Shown piece after piece: positions 36,055-45,122 of a stretch of DNA of 64,000 nucleotides. The notes below the pieces were generated by a model, which was given only the letters and a program-made list of their open reading frames with translations, was not told the origin of the DNA and ran no database searches. Both the position numbers and the translations under genes were made by a program. Within the stretch, counting starts at the first letter, position 1. Every line of letters starts with the position of its first letter. Origin of the DNA: Oceanirhabdus seepicola (lineage in GTDB: Bacteria > Bacillota > Clostridia > Clostridiales > Clostridiaceae); NCBI RefSeq assembly GCF_023684385.1, contig NZ_JAGSOJ010000001.1:186001-250000 (forward strand), given 5' to 3'.

Positions 36055-36107
36055 TTTTAAGTTCCCCCTCTAATATCTCTATTTAACCAACACTCTTTTG
36101 AGTGCTA

Positions 36108-37547
36108 TTAATAACCAATGATTAATCCAATCCACAAGAAAGCAATAGAAATCACACCCATGATTAACTGAATTTTAAATACCCACTTTAGCCACTTTAC
36201 ATAGCTTAAATCTGCTAATCCCAAAGCTATAAGCAACACAGCATTAGTTGGGTATAATATATTTGAAAATCCATCTCCAAATTGAAAAGCAAGAATAGCC
36301 ATTTGTTTGGTGATACCCATCATTTCCATCAGTGGTGCGATGATAGGTATGATGATAAAAGCCTTTGCACTACCTGAACCAATGAAGAAATTCATTATAA
36401 ATACAATCAAATATACGAGCAATAATGCTTGCAATGAAGTAGAAGAAGACACCCATTCAGAGGAATAAAATAATAGCGTATCCATGATTCCACCTGTTTG
36501 AATAACATGTTTAACACCCGTTGCCAAAAGAATGAGTACAATTCCCGGAGTCATAGAACGGGCACCTTTTAAAAATAGATTTAGGGTTCTTTTTAAACTA
36601 AAACCTGAAAGGATACCCCCACCAATTCCTGATACTAGAAAAACAAGTCCTATAATAGGTAAATTTAATTGACTGATGATTGGTACAACCGGTGATAGAA
36701 GAATCAAAATTACCATCAATAGAGTGCAGGCTAAAAACCATTTTACTCCTTTTTCATTAGTTAAGACCGCTTGACAACTGGTTGAATTCGGTTGATCTTG
36801 TCCTAATGTTTTGCCAGTTTCTATAGCTATAGTTTCTCCCATATTTATTGTACCTTCTATTTTTTTCGCATGTCTTATTAAAAAAGTAGTTAATATGAAA
36901 TACGTTACAATAAAAATAATAATTCGATAAGGTGCTCCAGAAAACATTTGAATACCTGCAATCTCTTGTGCAACCCCTATTGTAAATGGATTAGAAACAG
37001 CTGCCGAAAACCCAAACCCTGTAGCCAATAAACTCATTCCAAGTCCAGTTAATTTGTCCCATTTCAATTCTAAACTAAGTGCAATCATAAGCGGTATGAG
37101 TGGAATTATTTCTTCAAATATACCTATAAAAGCACCTAAAGACATAAAAATAAAAACAATAACAGCTAGTAAAAGATATTTTCTATTCTTAAATTTGATA
37201 ACAACACTATCAATAATCGACTTTAATATAGACGCTTCATTTAATATATGTATGGCACCACCTATGATCAATAAAAAGAAAATAATAGTGATAATAATGA
37301 CACCTTCGCCACTAAACAATACTTCAATTGGTGCAGTGAACCATTTTAATATAGGCAATCTTTGACCACTTGTAAAAGAAAAACTATCCGGTACAATTAT
37401 TTGTTCTCCTTTTACTTCAGTTCTTATATAACTGCCTGTGGGAACAATTTGAGTTAAAATACCTGAAAGCATAAGCAATGCCATCAAGATTATAATAGCT
37501 GAAATAAATGTTTTTTTACTGATATTCACATTTGATTTAGTTGACAT
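36108..37547 (-). CDS. YfcC-family transporter
   Basis: 479 residues with about twelve membrane helices. Recognisable YfcC features are the N-terminal SGILTQIVPTGSY segment, the GAFIGIFEEIIPLIPLM motif, and FGFSAAVSNPFTIGVAQEIAG near residue 190, with a second-half NFFIGSGSAKAFIIIPI repeat. The family belongs to the DcuC/ArgR-like ion transporter group and is thought to move amino acids, peptides or dicarboxylates. It starts 16 nt after the GntR gene. An amino-acid-linked substrate would fit the M20 peptidase in the operon; that is an inference. Confidence 0.82.
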   Translation of the reverse strand: MSTKSNVNISKKTFISAIIILMALLMLSGILTQIVPTGSYIRTEVKGEQIIVPDSFSFTSGQRLPILKWFTAPIEVLFSGEGVIIITIIFFLLIIGGAIHILNEASILKSIIDSVVIKFKNRKYLLLAVIVFIFMSLGAFIGIFEEIIPLIPLMIALSLELKWDKLTGLGMSLLATGFGFSAAVSNPFTIGVAQEIAGIQMFSGAPYRIIIFIVTYFILTTFLIRHAKKIEGTINMGETIAIETGKTLGQDQPNSTSCQAVLTNEKGVKWFLACTLLMVILILLSPVVPIISQLNLPIIGLVFLVSGIGGGILSGFSLKRTLNLFLKGARSMTPGIVLILLATGVKHVIQTGGIMDTLLFYSSEWVSSSTSLQALLLVYLIVFIMNFFIGSGSAKAFIIIPIIAPLMEMMGITKQMAILAFQFGDGFSNILYPTNAVLLIALGLADLSYVKWLKWVFKIQLIMGVISIAFLWIGLIIGY

Positions 37548-37563
37548 ATTGCTATCCCCTTTA

Positions 37564-38241
37564 TTAAATATTCCATTTATTTAATATAAACCCATTAAGT
37601 TCTGCATTGATGTCAATCGCTCTTTCTCCATCACCACCTTTTATCGCATGATATAGGGATTGAATCTGAATTTTGAATTTCTGGTATGCAACCTCATCGC
37701 TACAAGTATAGAAAACTGCATTTTCAATCCCTTTTTTAAAGCTGTTCATCAACATTAAAAAAAGTTGATTTCCACTTTCATAACCTAAAATAGAATAGAT
37801 ATTTGAAATTTGCTTTTTTCGTTCCTGAATGTTTTGAAGCTCTTCAAGATGTTCTATTATCTCTAATAAATCACCATGTTCATCAAATTTTTTATTGTTA
37901 GAACACAATGATATGATACATTTTTGATTGTTACATATAAAATCTACTATAGATTTTTTTAAATCATCTTTTAAATCTTCTTTTTGAAACCCTATAATCG
38001 TATCTAATAATTTAAAATCACCATATTTTTTATAATCTAATACCATTGCACCTTGACGTGAAACAATCTTAATTAGACCTTTTTCTTCTAAACGAATTAA
38101 TCCATTATGAATAATTTGCCTGGAAAACCCATACTTTTCTGATAATTGCCTTTCCGGTGGTAGCTTATCTCCCGGTTTATACTTACCAATTAATATTTCT
38201 GATTCAAGTAATTCAAGCAATTCATTTTCTCTCGATACCAT
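37564..38241 (-). CDS. GntR-family regulator of the YfcC-M20 operon
   Basis: About 226 residues from the ATG at 38241, preceded by AAGGTGG; the longer frame upstream runs through the operator. The N-terminal winged helix is GntR-type (GDKLPPERQLSEKYGFSRQIIHNGL) and the C-terminal part is all helical, as in the FadR/FCD group. It is the first gene of its own operon. A palindrome TGGTC-A-GACCA lies just downstream of its -10, matching the general FadR-type operator, so autoregulation is likely. The inducer may be the substrate of the transporter. Confidence 0.85.
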   Translation of the reverse strand: MVSRENELLELLESEILIGKYKPGDKLPPERQLSEKYGFSRQIIHNGLIRLEEKGLIKIVSRQGAMVLDYKKYGDFKLLDTIIGFQKEDLKDDLKKSIVDFICNNQKCIISLCSNNKKFDEHGDLLEIIEHLEELQNIQERKKQISNIYSILGYESGNQLFLMLMNSFKKGIENAVFYTCSDEVAYQKFKIQIQSLYHAIKGGDGERAIDINAELNGFILNKWNI

Positions 38242-38259
38242 AAAACATCCACCTTCCCC

Positions 38260-38272
38260 GTGGTCTGACCAC
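38260..38272. promoter_or_regulatory. FadR/GntR-type operator
   Basis: GTGGTC-A-GACCAC, a perfect 13-nt dyad containing TGGTxxGACCA, located 7 nt downstream of the -10 of the GntR promoter. Confidence 0.65.
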
Positions 38273-38278
38273 AATATA

Positions 38279-38307
38279 ATATTAACATTATTTTATATTT
38301 TTGTAAA
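38279..38307 (-). promoter_or_regulatory. Promoter of the GntR-YfcC-M20 operon
   Basis: TTTACA (38302-38307) and TAATAT (38279-38284) with 17-nt spacing on the minus strand, immediately upstream of the dyad. Confidence 0.7.
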
Positions 38308-38499
38308 TAATAAACAAAAACCAACAAAACTTTCCTCACAATCTTTCAATTTTATTTCCCTGGAAATGAACTATCTCCATTTGATTTTTTATTATTAAAA
38401 AATTGAATTCATTCAACTTTACATAAACATGTGATACATTGATATAAACACAATTACATGTGATAATTTATTAAGGAAATTTTTCAATTTGCTTAATAA

Positions 38500-38536
38500 C
38501 AAAAAAACAGTGAGTCAATTAAATAACTCACTGTTA
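38500..38536 (-). terminator. Terminator of the GNAT-YoaP gene
   Basis: AACAGTGAGT and ACTCACTGTT form a 10-bp stem followed by TTTTTTT on the minus strand. The rest of the 38308-38499 spacer shows only a 10-nt direct repeat (ACATGTGATA, near 38430 and 38455) of unknown meaning. Confidence 0.88.
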
Positions 38537-38580
38537 GAAATACTATTTACTTATTTTGTCCTAAGTTCTTAATAGACTAT

Positions 38581-39339
38581 CTACATCTCTTTTGCCTCTA
38601 ATATTTTTAGGAACTTTTTCTCTGAAAGTATTTCATTTGTCTCAAACTTTCCATTTATAAATAAGCTATACGTTGTAAATGGTGATGGTGCATTTTGTGC
38701 TTCTTTTAATGTAGTAATTTTTTTTAATGTAAAATTCACACTTCTTTGATTTGCTACCTCTTTAATTATATTAGCATATTTTTCAGTGTGTGGACATTGG
38801 TTGCTGTAATATAAAACTACCCCCTTTTCATTAATCATACCTTTCCTTGCACAATCTTTAAACTGAGGTTTTTTCACTGTTTTCTTAAATGGCAAATATA
38901 ACAACTCAAAATAAGGTTCCGCACTATCACAAACTTCAAACCCTTTGTATTTCAAATATTTCGGATCTGATAAGAATGGCATTTTTTTCTTGGATGATAA
39001 AACAACCAATCCATCTTTACCTTTGTTTTTAGCATCCTCTATACATTCATCTAAAAGTACATTTGCATAGCCTTGTCCTTTGAATTTACCTGATACCCAA
39101 AAGCAATCTATGTACATATACTTATCTGCTATAATGGGGGCAAAAGCCTTATCAGCAGGCATATACTCAATAAAAACTTTTCCTCTTTCATCAAGTTTTT
39201 CAAACACAAGACCATCTTTAAATCGCTCTTTAAGCCATGCTTTTTTGCTACCCACACAATTTTCTCCTTTTTTATCAGAAATAGCACAACAAATATGTTC
39301 TTTTTCAATATTATCTGTGTTCACTGTTACAATCGCCAT
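38581..39339 (-). CDS. yoaP: GNAT acetyltransferase with YoaP C-terminal domain
   Basis: About 252 residues from the ATG at 39339 with AGGAG upstream. The N-terminal half is a GNAT acetyltransferase: the acetyl-CoA loop lies in VSGKFKGQGYANVLLDECIEDAKNKG. The C-terminal half (from about residue 180, GVVLYYSNQCPHTEKYANII) matches the YoaP domain, a thioredoxin-like region with a single CPH. Length and order match B. subtilis YoaP (251 residues). The substrate is not known. It follows the GyrI-like gene by 25 nt and is likely in the same transcript. Confidence 0.82.
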   Translation of the reverse strand: MAIVTVNTDNIEKEHICCAISDKKGENCVGSKKAWLKERFKDGLVFEKLDERGKVFIEYMPADKAFAPIIADKYMYIDCFWVSGKFKGQGYANVLLDECIEDAKNKGKDGLVVLSSKKKMPFLSDPKYLKYKGFEVCDSAEPYFELLYLPFKKTVKKPQFKDCARKGMINEKGVVLYYSNQCPHTEKYANIIKEVANQRSVNFTLKKITTLKEAQNAPSPFTTYSLFINGKFETNEILSEKKFLKILEAKEM

Positions 39340-39364
39340 TTTTACCACTCCTATTAAAATAATC

Positions 39365-39823
39365 TTAATTCAATGATATAAATATATCTATAGTTTGATT
39401 ATTCATATCTTCTGAATCGTTGTTATATACTTCAAAATCACAATCATATTTTCTATCTAAGTCCATCTCCCATATTTTACACCAAGCTTCTCCTACTGCT
39501 TTTACCATATCACCTTTAACTGTAAACTTTGCATACTTTCCATTACTAATAATTTTTGTATCAAGGTCATCATTATTATTCCTTTCAGCCACCTCACAAC
39601 AGCACATAAATGTGTAGGGTGCTGTTACGTCCCCTTCATACTCTGTATATAATCCTATTACTTTTCCATTAACTTTATTTTTAATACTCTCGTAAATACC
39701 TTCACCAATAAATTTTTGCCACATTACTCCAATATCATTCATTGACTGTCCATTTTTATTTGTTGTCCTAATTGATTTTCCAACAACAACTTTCTTATCT
39801 AATGTTACTACTTCATATTTCAT
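39365..39823 (-). CDS. GyrI-like effector-binding domain protein
   Basis: About 152 residues from the ATG at 39823 with GAGGTG upstream. It is a stand-alone GyrI/SOUL-like small-molecule-binding domain of the type fused to AraC or MerR regulators. Matching segments are VVVGKSIRTT at the start, IGLYTEYEGDVTAPYTFMCCCEVAE in the centre, and WCKIWEMDLDRKYDCDFEVYN near the end. It has no DNA-binding part. Such proteins may sequester or hydrolyse toxic ligands. Its neighbour is the GNAT-YoaP gene. Confidence 0.75.
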   Translation of the reverse strand: MKYEVVTLDKKVVVGKSIRTTNKNGQSMNDIGVMWQKFIGEGIYESIKNKVNGKVIGLYTEYEGDVTAPYTFMCCCEVAERNNNDDLDTKIISNGKYAKFTVKGDMVKAVGEAWCKIWEMDLDRKYDCDFEVYNNDSEDMNNQTIDIFISLN

Positions 39824-40021
39824 ATTATTCACCTCATTATTTTATTTAGTTTATCTTCTATGAACTAAGTCATATTCAAATACCTAAATAAAATATATCA
39901 AAGTTAATATGACATCATAGTGTCTTATTTTAGAATTCATTTATATTTTTTAAGTTATAACGCAATTTTCCAATAATATAAGATATTTATCTATGTATAT
40001 AAATATTTAATCCCATTTCGG
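39824..40021. other. Intergenic region upstream of the GyrI-like gene
   Basis: AT-rich spacer with no gene. A stretch at about 39870-39890 (CATATTCAAATACCTAAATA) partly resembles the ends of the 158-nt repeat at 48513, but without a second arm. Confidence 0.35.
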
Positions 40022-40065
40022 GCAAAAAAAACATTCCCCTTCACATGAAGAGAAATGTATTTTTG
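40022..40065 (-). terminator. Terminator of the MacB-like export operon
   Basis: An imperfect 13-15 bp stem (ACATTTCTCTTCA with TGTGAAGGGGAATGT, including G-U pairs) followed by TTTTTTT on the minus strand. Confidence 0.65.
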
Positions 40066-40146
40066 CGTATTTTTTCAACTGATTAACCGTTAATGATTTC
40101 TAATAACTATTCATGTTTTCATATTAATATTAATTATGCTAGTTGG

Positions 40147-41478
40147 TTAGTCATTTTTAATGGCCTCAAGTGCACTTAATTTCATTGCTTTCTTCGCTGG
40201 AAGATAACCTGATATTATACCAATTAGGGCTGTAAAAGTAACAGCTCCTGCTGCTAACCAAATAGGAATTATAGACATTAAAGCTTTTCCATCACTACTG
40301 AACATTCCGCCAAGAAGTGGTGCTACAAGTTTGTTAAGAAAATAAGATATTAAATAACTTAGTACAATACCTATTACTCCTCCTAAAACACCTATTCCAG
40401 CTGCCTCTAATAGAAATAACCTTTTTATATCCTTAATTTGTGCTCCAATAACCTTCATTATTCCTATTTCTCTTCTTCTTTCATAAATCGCCATTACCAT
40501 AGTGTTTGTTATACCTATTGCTGCTACCAAAAGAGAGATAGATCCTATTCCTGCAATTATCATTTGTATAGTCTTTGTTATATCTTGCATACTTTTTACG
40601 TAGTCAAGCATTCCATAGACATCATAACCTGCTTCTTTTATACTTTCTTGAACCGCTTGTACGTTTTCGTATTCATTTACCTTTACTAAGATTTTATCAA
40701 AACTTTCTTCTTCTTTTTTTAATTTAGGATTCTTTCTTTTTAAATCCTCTTTAATTTTCCTTACAGATTCAATATCCATATATATATTGTTAGCAGTTTC
40801 CCAATTACCTTCTTTCAGAATACCAACCCCCTTGACTTTACGGGGCTGGACTTTGGGACCTTCTTGTCCATTATCTTCATATTCTAGATTGAGCCTATCC
40901 TTTATTACATCAACTTTAGCCTCTCTCTGTTCTGGATTGTCCCAACGATACATATTACTTCTCATACTATTTTCTTTATAAAATTGATAAATAACTTCTG
41001 AACCAAAAACCAAAGCATTCTTATCTTGTGGATTTACAAGTCTGCCTTTTTCAACTTCTAGGCCAAATTTATCTCCTACAGTCATATCTATCCCTTGTAT
41101 TCTAGCATAACCAAGCTTGTATCTTTTAGAAGTAATAGTGAATCCATCTAATCGTAGAAAAGGTGTAACTGCTTCAACGTTAGCAAGTTTTTTTAATTCT
41201 TGAACATGTTCATCTTTAAGTTTATTGTCGTTATTTCTTGAAGTTTGAATTCTACCTTTATTAGAGCTTGAGTTATTAGTTCCAACTACAGTTAAAAGAG
41301 TTATATCTCCCATTTCATTTATTTGGTTCGTCATAGTAGTTTGCATTGCAATTCCCATGGAAATCATCACTACTATAGAGACTGTTCCTATTACAATACC
41401 CAATGCAGTTAAGAATGTTCTTAGCTTTCTTCTAAATAAGTTCTTGAATCCCATTAAGATTAGATCAATTAAGCTCAT
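40147..41478 (-). CDS. ABC transporter permease, MacB/FtsX type
   Basis: 443 residues with one N-terminal and three C-terminal membrane helices enclosing an extracellular domain, the MacB topology. Seen are RTFLTALGIVIGTVSIVVMIS at the first helix, MTNTMVMAIYERRREIGIMK (coupling loop) and the final AKKAMKLSALEAIKND. MacB-type pumps do not translocate through the membrane but transmit force to extracytoplasmic partners. Its 5' end overlaps the gene for the surface protein by 14 nt, so the two are coupled. With the ATPase gene it forms a three-gene export or surface-remodelling system. Confidence 0.88.
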   Translation of the reverse strand: MSLIDLILMGFKNLFRRKLRTFLTALGIVIGTVSIVVMISMGIAMQTTMTNQINEMGDITLLTVVGTNNSSSNKGRIQTSRNNDNKLKDEHVQELKKLANVEAVTPFLRLDGFTITSKRYKLGYARIQGIDMTVGDKFGLEVEKGRLVNPQDKNALVFGSEVIYQFYKENSMRSNMYRWDNPEQREAKVDVIKDRLNLEYEDNGQEGPKVQPRKVKGVGILKEGNWETANNIYMDIESVRKIKEDLKRKNPKLKKEEESFDKILVKVNEYENVQAVQESIKEAGYDVYGMLDYVKSMQDITKTIQMIIAGIGSISLLVAAIGITNTMVMAIYERRREIGIMKVIGAQIKDIKRLFLLEAAGIGVLGGVIGIVLSYLISYFLNKLVAPLLGGMFSSDGKALMSIIPIWLAAGAVTFTALIGIISGYLPAKKAMKLSALEAIKND

Positions 41479-43894
41479 CCAACTCTAATGCCTCCATTTC
41501 TTTCCTTTTTTTATTCTTTTTTCTTTTTCTCAAGATAATTATAACTATAATAACTACTACAATTGCAGCACCTATTTTTATATACATACTATTTTTATTC
41601 TTTTTCCCAAGAATTTCTTCTGAGGCCATATTAGTACCAGAATTTTCTCCTTGTTCATCAAAAGCTGGTGCTTCATAATTCTCAACATTAACTTTGAATT
41701 CTCGTCTAGTTGATACTAATTCTCCTGTTGGTTCTTCATAGCTAAATATAATTGCACCCTTTTGCTCTCCTTCATTTTGAGGAGTGATATCCACATCAAA
41801 CCACTTAGTGTCTCCTATTGATATATTCCCAATATACTGTTTTTTACTTTCAGTTTGGAAATCCCCTTCTATTTCTACTATAAAGTTTGACAATGCAACT
41901 TTACCTGTATTATTTATTTGTAAACTAATAGGAATAGAATCACCTAGCATAACACTTTGAGGAACATTTAAGTCAGAAGCCATGAAACTGGACTTTTGTC
42001 TTACAGTAATACCAAGTTCATCATTTACAGTTGTTGTAGTTATCTTTTTATCTTCTTCATATTCATACTCTATAGATACAGATAGCTTATATGTTTTTGA
42101 TTTAGCATCTGGTATAGTAATCATTTTAGTTGTTATTCTTTTAGTATCTCTTGGACTAATTGAATCAATATAAAAAGTTGTACTTCCATCTACTGGTGCA
42201 AAGACATCTTGACTTTCTTGTCCCTCTTTTTCAATAGCCTTTATCATTATCTTTATGTTTTCAACATTTTTATCCTTATGAGTATTTAGAAAATCTATAT
42301 CCATAGTAAACTGTCCACCGGCTTTTACTATATCTATATTAGATTCTTCATCGGAATTTTCTTTATTAGGTTTTATTGTATATTTATCAATGATGATTAT
42401 TGGTTTACTTCCGCCAACTAATTCTTTCTCTTCTCCTTCTATTGCAATTGGATAAATAGATTCCGAAACAGTTTGTCCATCTTTTTCTAATTTAATAGTT
42501 AAATTAGAATTCCCAGAAACTTCTTTGTTAGTTTTGAAAGTAAACTCGATTATCTTTTCGCTATCTTTATTAATACTTTCAATCATTACCCTTGGAGCTG
42601 TTAAAGGAAATATTTTTTCATCAAATATTGCACTTACATAAATATTCTCAATATCTTTGTCTGTAGCGTTTAAAACTTGAGCTTTAATTGTGAACTCTTC
42701 ATCCTCTACAATCATAAGTTTAGAACTCTCAATATTACCTAAAGCTAGCTTACCATCATTTACTTCAGGTTCTTTCATATTAATTACTATATCTTTTGTT
42801 TCTGTATTTTCATTTCCATATTGATCTTTATACTTAAAATTAACCGTAAGTTTGTAAGGTCCTTCTTTCATAGACTTACTAGTTATTATTGGGAAATTTA
42901 TTGTCTTTGCTCCTTCAGAGGGCATTAGAAGCAGTAGTTCTTCTTCATTGAATCCATCTTTTACCCTAAACCCTTGTAAATCATTTTCTATAAATACAAC
43001 TAAATCATAGCAAAAGAAGCTTCCACCATTCTTCATTTTAAAACTAAGGTCAAAAGAATCTCCAGCAATAATATCTTCACTACTTATTTTTATATCTGAA
43101 ATATCAATTTTTGCAGGAGTTTTTCCTTCTCCTACCTCTATATTTATAATTTCTTTTTGAGTGGTTGTAGCACCATTAACTTCATATGTATATATAACCT
43201 CTACTGGAATAACCCCTCGTTTTGTAGTTGGCTTAACAAAATACTTTGACTCATAATTTATAACACCCTTTGATCTTACACTTGTGAAGTTTTTTAATGT
43301 TGATATCTGACTTGATTCAAATCCTTCAGGCATCTTAACATCTACTGATATATTTTTACCACTTAACTTTCCAATGTTCTTAATTTCAAGTTTCAGAGTT
43401 CCTTCCATTCCCGCCACAAATACTGGAATAGAAGTGTTCTGAACCAAAAATCTAATTTTACTATTTTGTGGAGTAGGATTTGAGGGTTCATCACTTGAAG
43501 GCACTGCTCTGCTAATATATCCTGTATAGTCATTTGTACTACCATTACTCCTTAAGACTTTTACTGTTATGTTTTTATCTTTACCTCCATTATAAACCAA
43601 AGGTAACATATACTTACTATCAACTTTTAAGTCCTGTGCTGAACATGGATTAGTAGCATACATAGTATCAAAAGATGTACTAACAACTTCAACTATATCA
43701 TTATCGTTGACACCTAATAGCAATAAGTAAAAAGAATCTCCTGAATAAATCAGTTCACTATTCATATAATATTGTTGTGCTTGATCATCTTTATACAATT
43801 TATTAAAATCAGCATTAGCAAATACATTAGTGTTAACACCAAATAAAATAATAAAAATTCCTAAAAAAAGACTAAACCTAATTTTCATTTTCAT
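41465..43894 (-). CDS. Large secreted multi-domain protein with C-terminal anchor (CARDB/COG1361-like)
   Basis: About 809 residues from the ATG at 43894, preceded by AAGGAG. It has a signal peptide (FSLFLGIFIILFGVNTNVFANA), a series of immunoglobulin-like beta domains of the CARDB/NEW3 kind (for example LEIKNIGKLSGKNISVDVKM and FKMKNGGSFFCYDLVVFIEN, then LQINNTGKVALSNFIVEIEG), and a C-terminal membrane helix with a basic tail (IVVVIIVIIILRKRKKNKK). It starts inside the ATPase gene and ends inside the permease gene, so it is presumably the extracellular partner of the pump. No enzymatic motif was seen. Confidence 0.78.
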   Translation of the reverse strand: MKMKIRFSLFLGIFIILFGVNTNVFANADFNKLYKDDQAQQYYMNSELIYSGDSFYLLLLGVNDNDIVEVVSTSFDTMYATNPCSAQDLKVDSKYMLPLVYNGGKDKNITVKVLRSNGSTNDYTGYISRAVPSSDEPSNPTPQNSKIRFLVQNTSIPVFVAGMEGTLKLEIKNIGKLSGKNISVDVKMPEGFESSQISTLKNFTSVRSKGVINYESKYFVKPTTKRGVIPVEVIYTYEVNGATTTQKEIINIEVGEGKTPAKIDISDIKISSEDIIAGDSFDLSFKMKNGGSFFCYDLVVFIENDLQGFRVKDGFNEEELLLLMPSEGAKTINFPIITSKSMKEGPYKLTVNFKYKDQYGNENTETKDIVINMKEPEVNDGKLALGNIESSKLMIVEDEEFTIKAQVLNATDKDIENIYVSAIFDEKIFPLTAPRVMIESINKDSEKIIEFTFKTNKEVSGNSNLTIKLEKDGQTVSESIYPIAIEGEEKELVGGSKPIIIIDKYTIKPNKENSDEESNIDIVKAGGQFTMDIDFLNTHKDKNVENIKIMIKAIEKEGQESQDVFAPVDGSTTFYIDSISPRDTKRITTKMITIPDAKSKTYKLSVSIEYEYEEDKKITTTTVNDELGITVRQKSSFMASDLNVPQSVMLGDSIPISLQINNTGKVALSNFIVEIEGDFQTESKKQYIGNISIGDTKWFDVDITPQNEGEQKGAIIFSYEEPTGELVSTRREFKVNVENYEAPAFDEQGENSGTNMASEEILGKKNKNSMYIKIGAAIVVVIIVIIILRKRKKNKKRKEMEALELDELN

Positions 43895-44597
43895 TTCTAA
43901 TAATCTCCTTATCATTGTATTCTATGCTCTCTATATTACCATCTCGCATACGTATAATCTTATCAGCATAAACTGATGTTTCAGGATCATGGGTTACTAT
44001 AATCAATGTTTGATTATGTTCTCTAGCTATACCAACCATTAAATCCATAATTTCCATAGTTGTTTTTGTATCTAAGTTCCCTGTTGGCTCATCTGCAAAA
44101 ACAATTTCAGGAGTATTTACAAAAGCTCTAGCAATAGATACCCTTTGTTGCTGTCCACCACTCATTTGATTAGGTCTATGGGATAACCTATCTTTAAGCC
44201 CTACTAAATCTAATATCTTTTTAGCCTTTCCTTCCCTTATTTTTTTTGATTCACCTCCAAATACAAGAGGTATCGCTACATTTTCCAAAGCAGTTAAATT
44301 ATTTAATAAATTATATGATTGAAAGACAAAGCCTACATGTTTTTGTCTAAACTTTGTTACTTGACTTTCGTTCATTTTATGAACTGGCTTGTTTTTTATT
44401 ATAATCTTTCCTTTAGATGGTTTTTCAAGACCAGCAATCATATTAAGCAATGTTGATTTACCTGATCCAGATGTGCCTAGTATACAACATATTTCTCCCT
44501 TATTAATAGATAAATCTATATTATTTAATGCTACTACTTTTTCTTTACCCATAACATATACTTTTTTTAAACCTTCAATTTCTATGATACTTTTCAT
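43878..44597 (-). CDS. ABC transporter ATP-binding protein, MacB/LolD type
   Basis: About 239 residues from the ATG at 44597, which follows AAAGGAGG; the earlier in-frame start has no such site. It has Walker A GTSGSGKST, the Q-loop (FVFQSYNLL), the ABC signature MSGGQQQRVS, Walker B IVFADEPTGNLD, and the H-loop THD. Sequence and length fit the LolD/MacB ATPase class that pairs with FtsX-type permeases. It overlaps the following gene by 17 nt and is the first gene of the operon. Confidence 0.93.
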   Translation of the reverse strand: MKSIIEIEGLKKVYVMGKEKVVALNNIDLSINKGEICCILGTSGSGKSTLLNMIAGLEKPSKGKIIIKNKPVHKMNESQVTKFRQKHVGFVFQSYNLLNNLTALENVAIPLVFGGESKKIREGKAKKILDLVGLKDRLSHRPNQMSGGQQQRVSIARAFVNTPEIVFADEPTGNLDTKTTMEIMDLMVGIAREHNQTLIIVTHDPETSVYADKIIRMRDGNIESIEYNDKEIIRNENEN

Positions 44598-44945
44598 AAT
44601 TTCCTCCTTTCCCTTAAGCACTTGGAATAAAATATGGCGTCAAAACCCAAATAGTTTGATTGTAGGAGGTTTAATAACATGTCCCATTCACAGCTATTAA
44701 CCGCTTACTTTTGTAATCTTTTTAAATTAAATAGCATTCCTTAGAGAGATTACCCCAAGGTAATAATAACGTTCATTAGCAATATATATGGTAATTTAAA
44801 TTTGCTATCAATTGTGATAAATTATAACATTATTTTTATAATTTATCAATCACTCCAAAGAATTTATATCCATATTTGTATTAGTTAAACATTTTTTTCT
44901 AATTCTAGGTGCAATTAACCTTATCAAAAAAAAGTTCCCTATGAT
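44598..44945. other. Intergenic region upstream of the export operon
   Basis: A promoter for the ABC operon is expected here but none stands out. On the plus strand a GTAGGAGG is followed by an ATG at 44679 and a 21-codon frame ending at 44744; this is too short to call as a gene. Confidence 0.35.
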
Positions 44946-45029
44946 TTAATTTCCATCAAGTATCTCGAAGGGCGTTAAATATTCGACTCCAAAATCATGA
45001 CCAAATGCTACTAGTGGAATTCTACTCTC
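44946..45029 (-). pseudogene. Possible 27-codon C-terminal gene remnant
   Basis: An uninterrupted frame reading ESRIPLVAFGHDFGVEYLTP and ending FEILDGN-stop has a protein-like composition unlike random AT-rich DNA. No start or ribosome binding site is left. It lies directly after a terminator and T-box-like sequence. I cannot name the parent gene. Confidence 0.35.
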
Positions 45030-45043
45030 TCAGGTAAAAATTA

Positions 45044-45086
45044 TAAAAAAACACCTCCTACAATAAATCTGTAGAGGTGATTTTTT
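45044..45086. terminator. Bidirectional terminator after the redox operon
   Basis: CACCTC-(C)-TACA and TGTAGAGGTG form a 10-bp stem with one bulge, with seven T on the minus side and six on the plus side. It terminates the GntR gene, the last of the flavin operon. Confidence 0.85.
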
Positions 45087-45099
45087 CGTGGTGCCACGC
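45087..45099 (-). promoter_or_regulatory. T-box-like sequence or operator-like dyad
   Basis: On the minus strand GCGTGGCACCACG followed by AAAAAA and a terminator resembles the T-box UGGNACC core of tRNA-sensing leaders. It is also a simple inverted repeat (CGTGG-CA-CCACG). There is no room for a full T-box stem I before it, so at best it is a remnant. Confidence 0.25.
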
Positions 45100-45122
45100 A
45101 ATTTCCTGCCCAAATATATTAA

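Noticed and set aside
44679..44744. Plus-strand ATG with GTAGGAGG and a 21-codon frame
   Set aside because: Good ribosome binding site but the product (MSHSQLLTAY...) is very short, has no terminator and matches nothing I recognise.
44940..45040. Plus-strand CGAAGGGC and CTCTCAGGTAAAA, like parts of a glycine riboswitch
   Set aside because: The GGAGAG strand and the GGACAG end are missing and the order does not allow the aptamer fold; the terminator that follows does not lead to a plus-strand gene.
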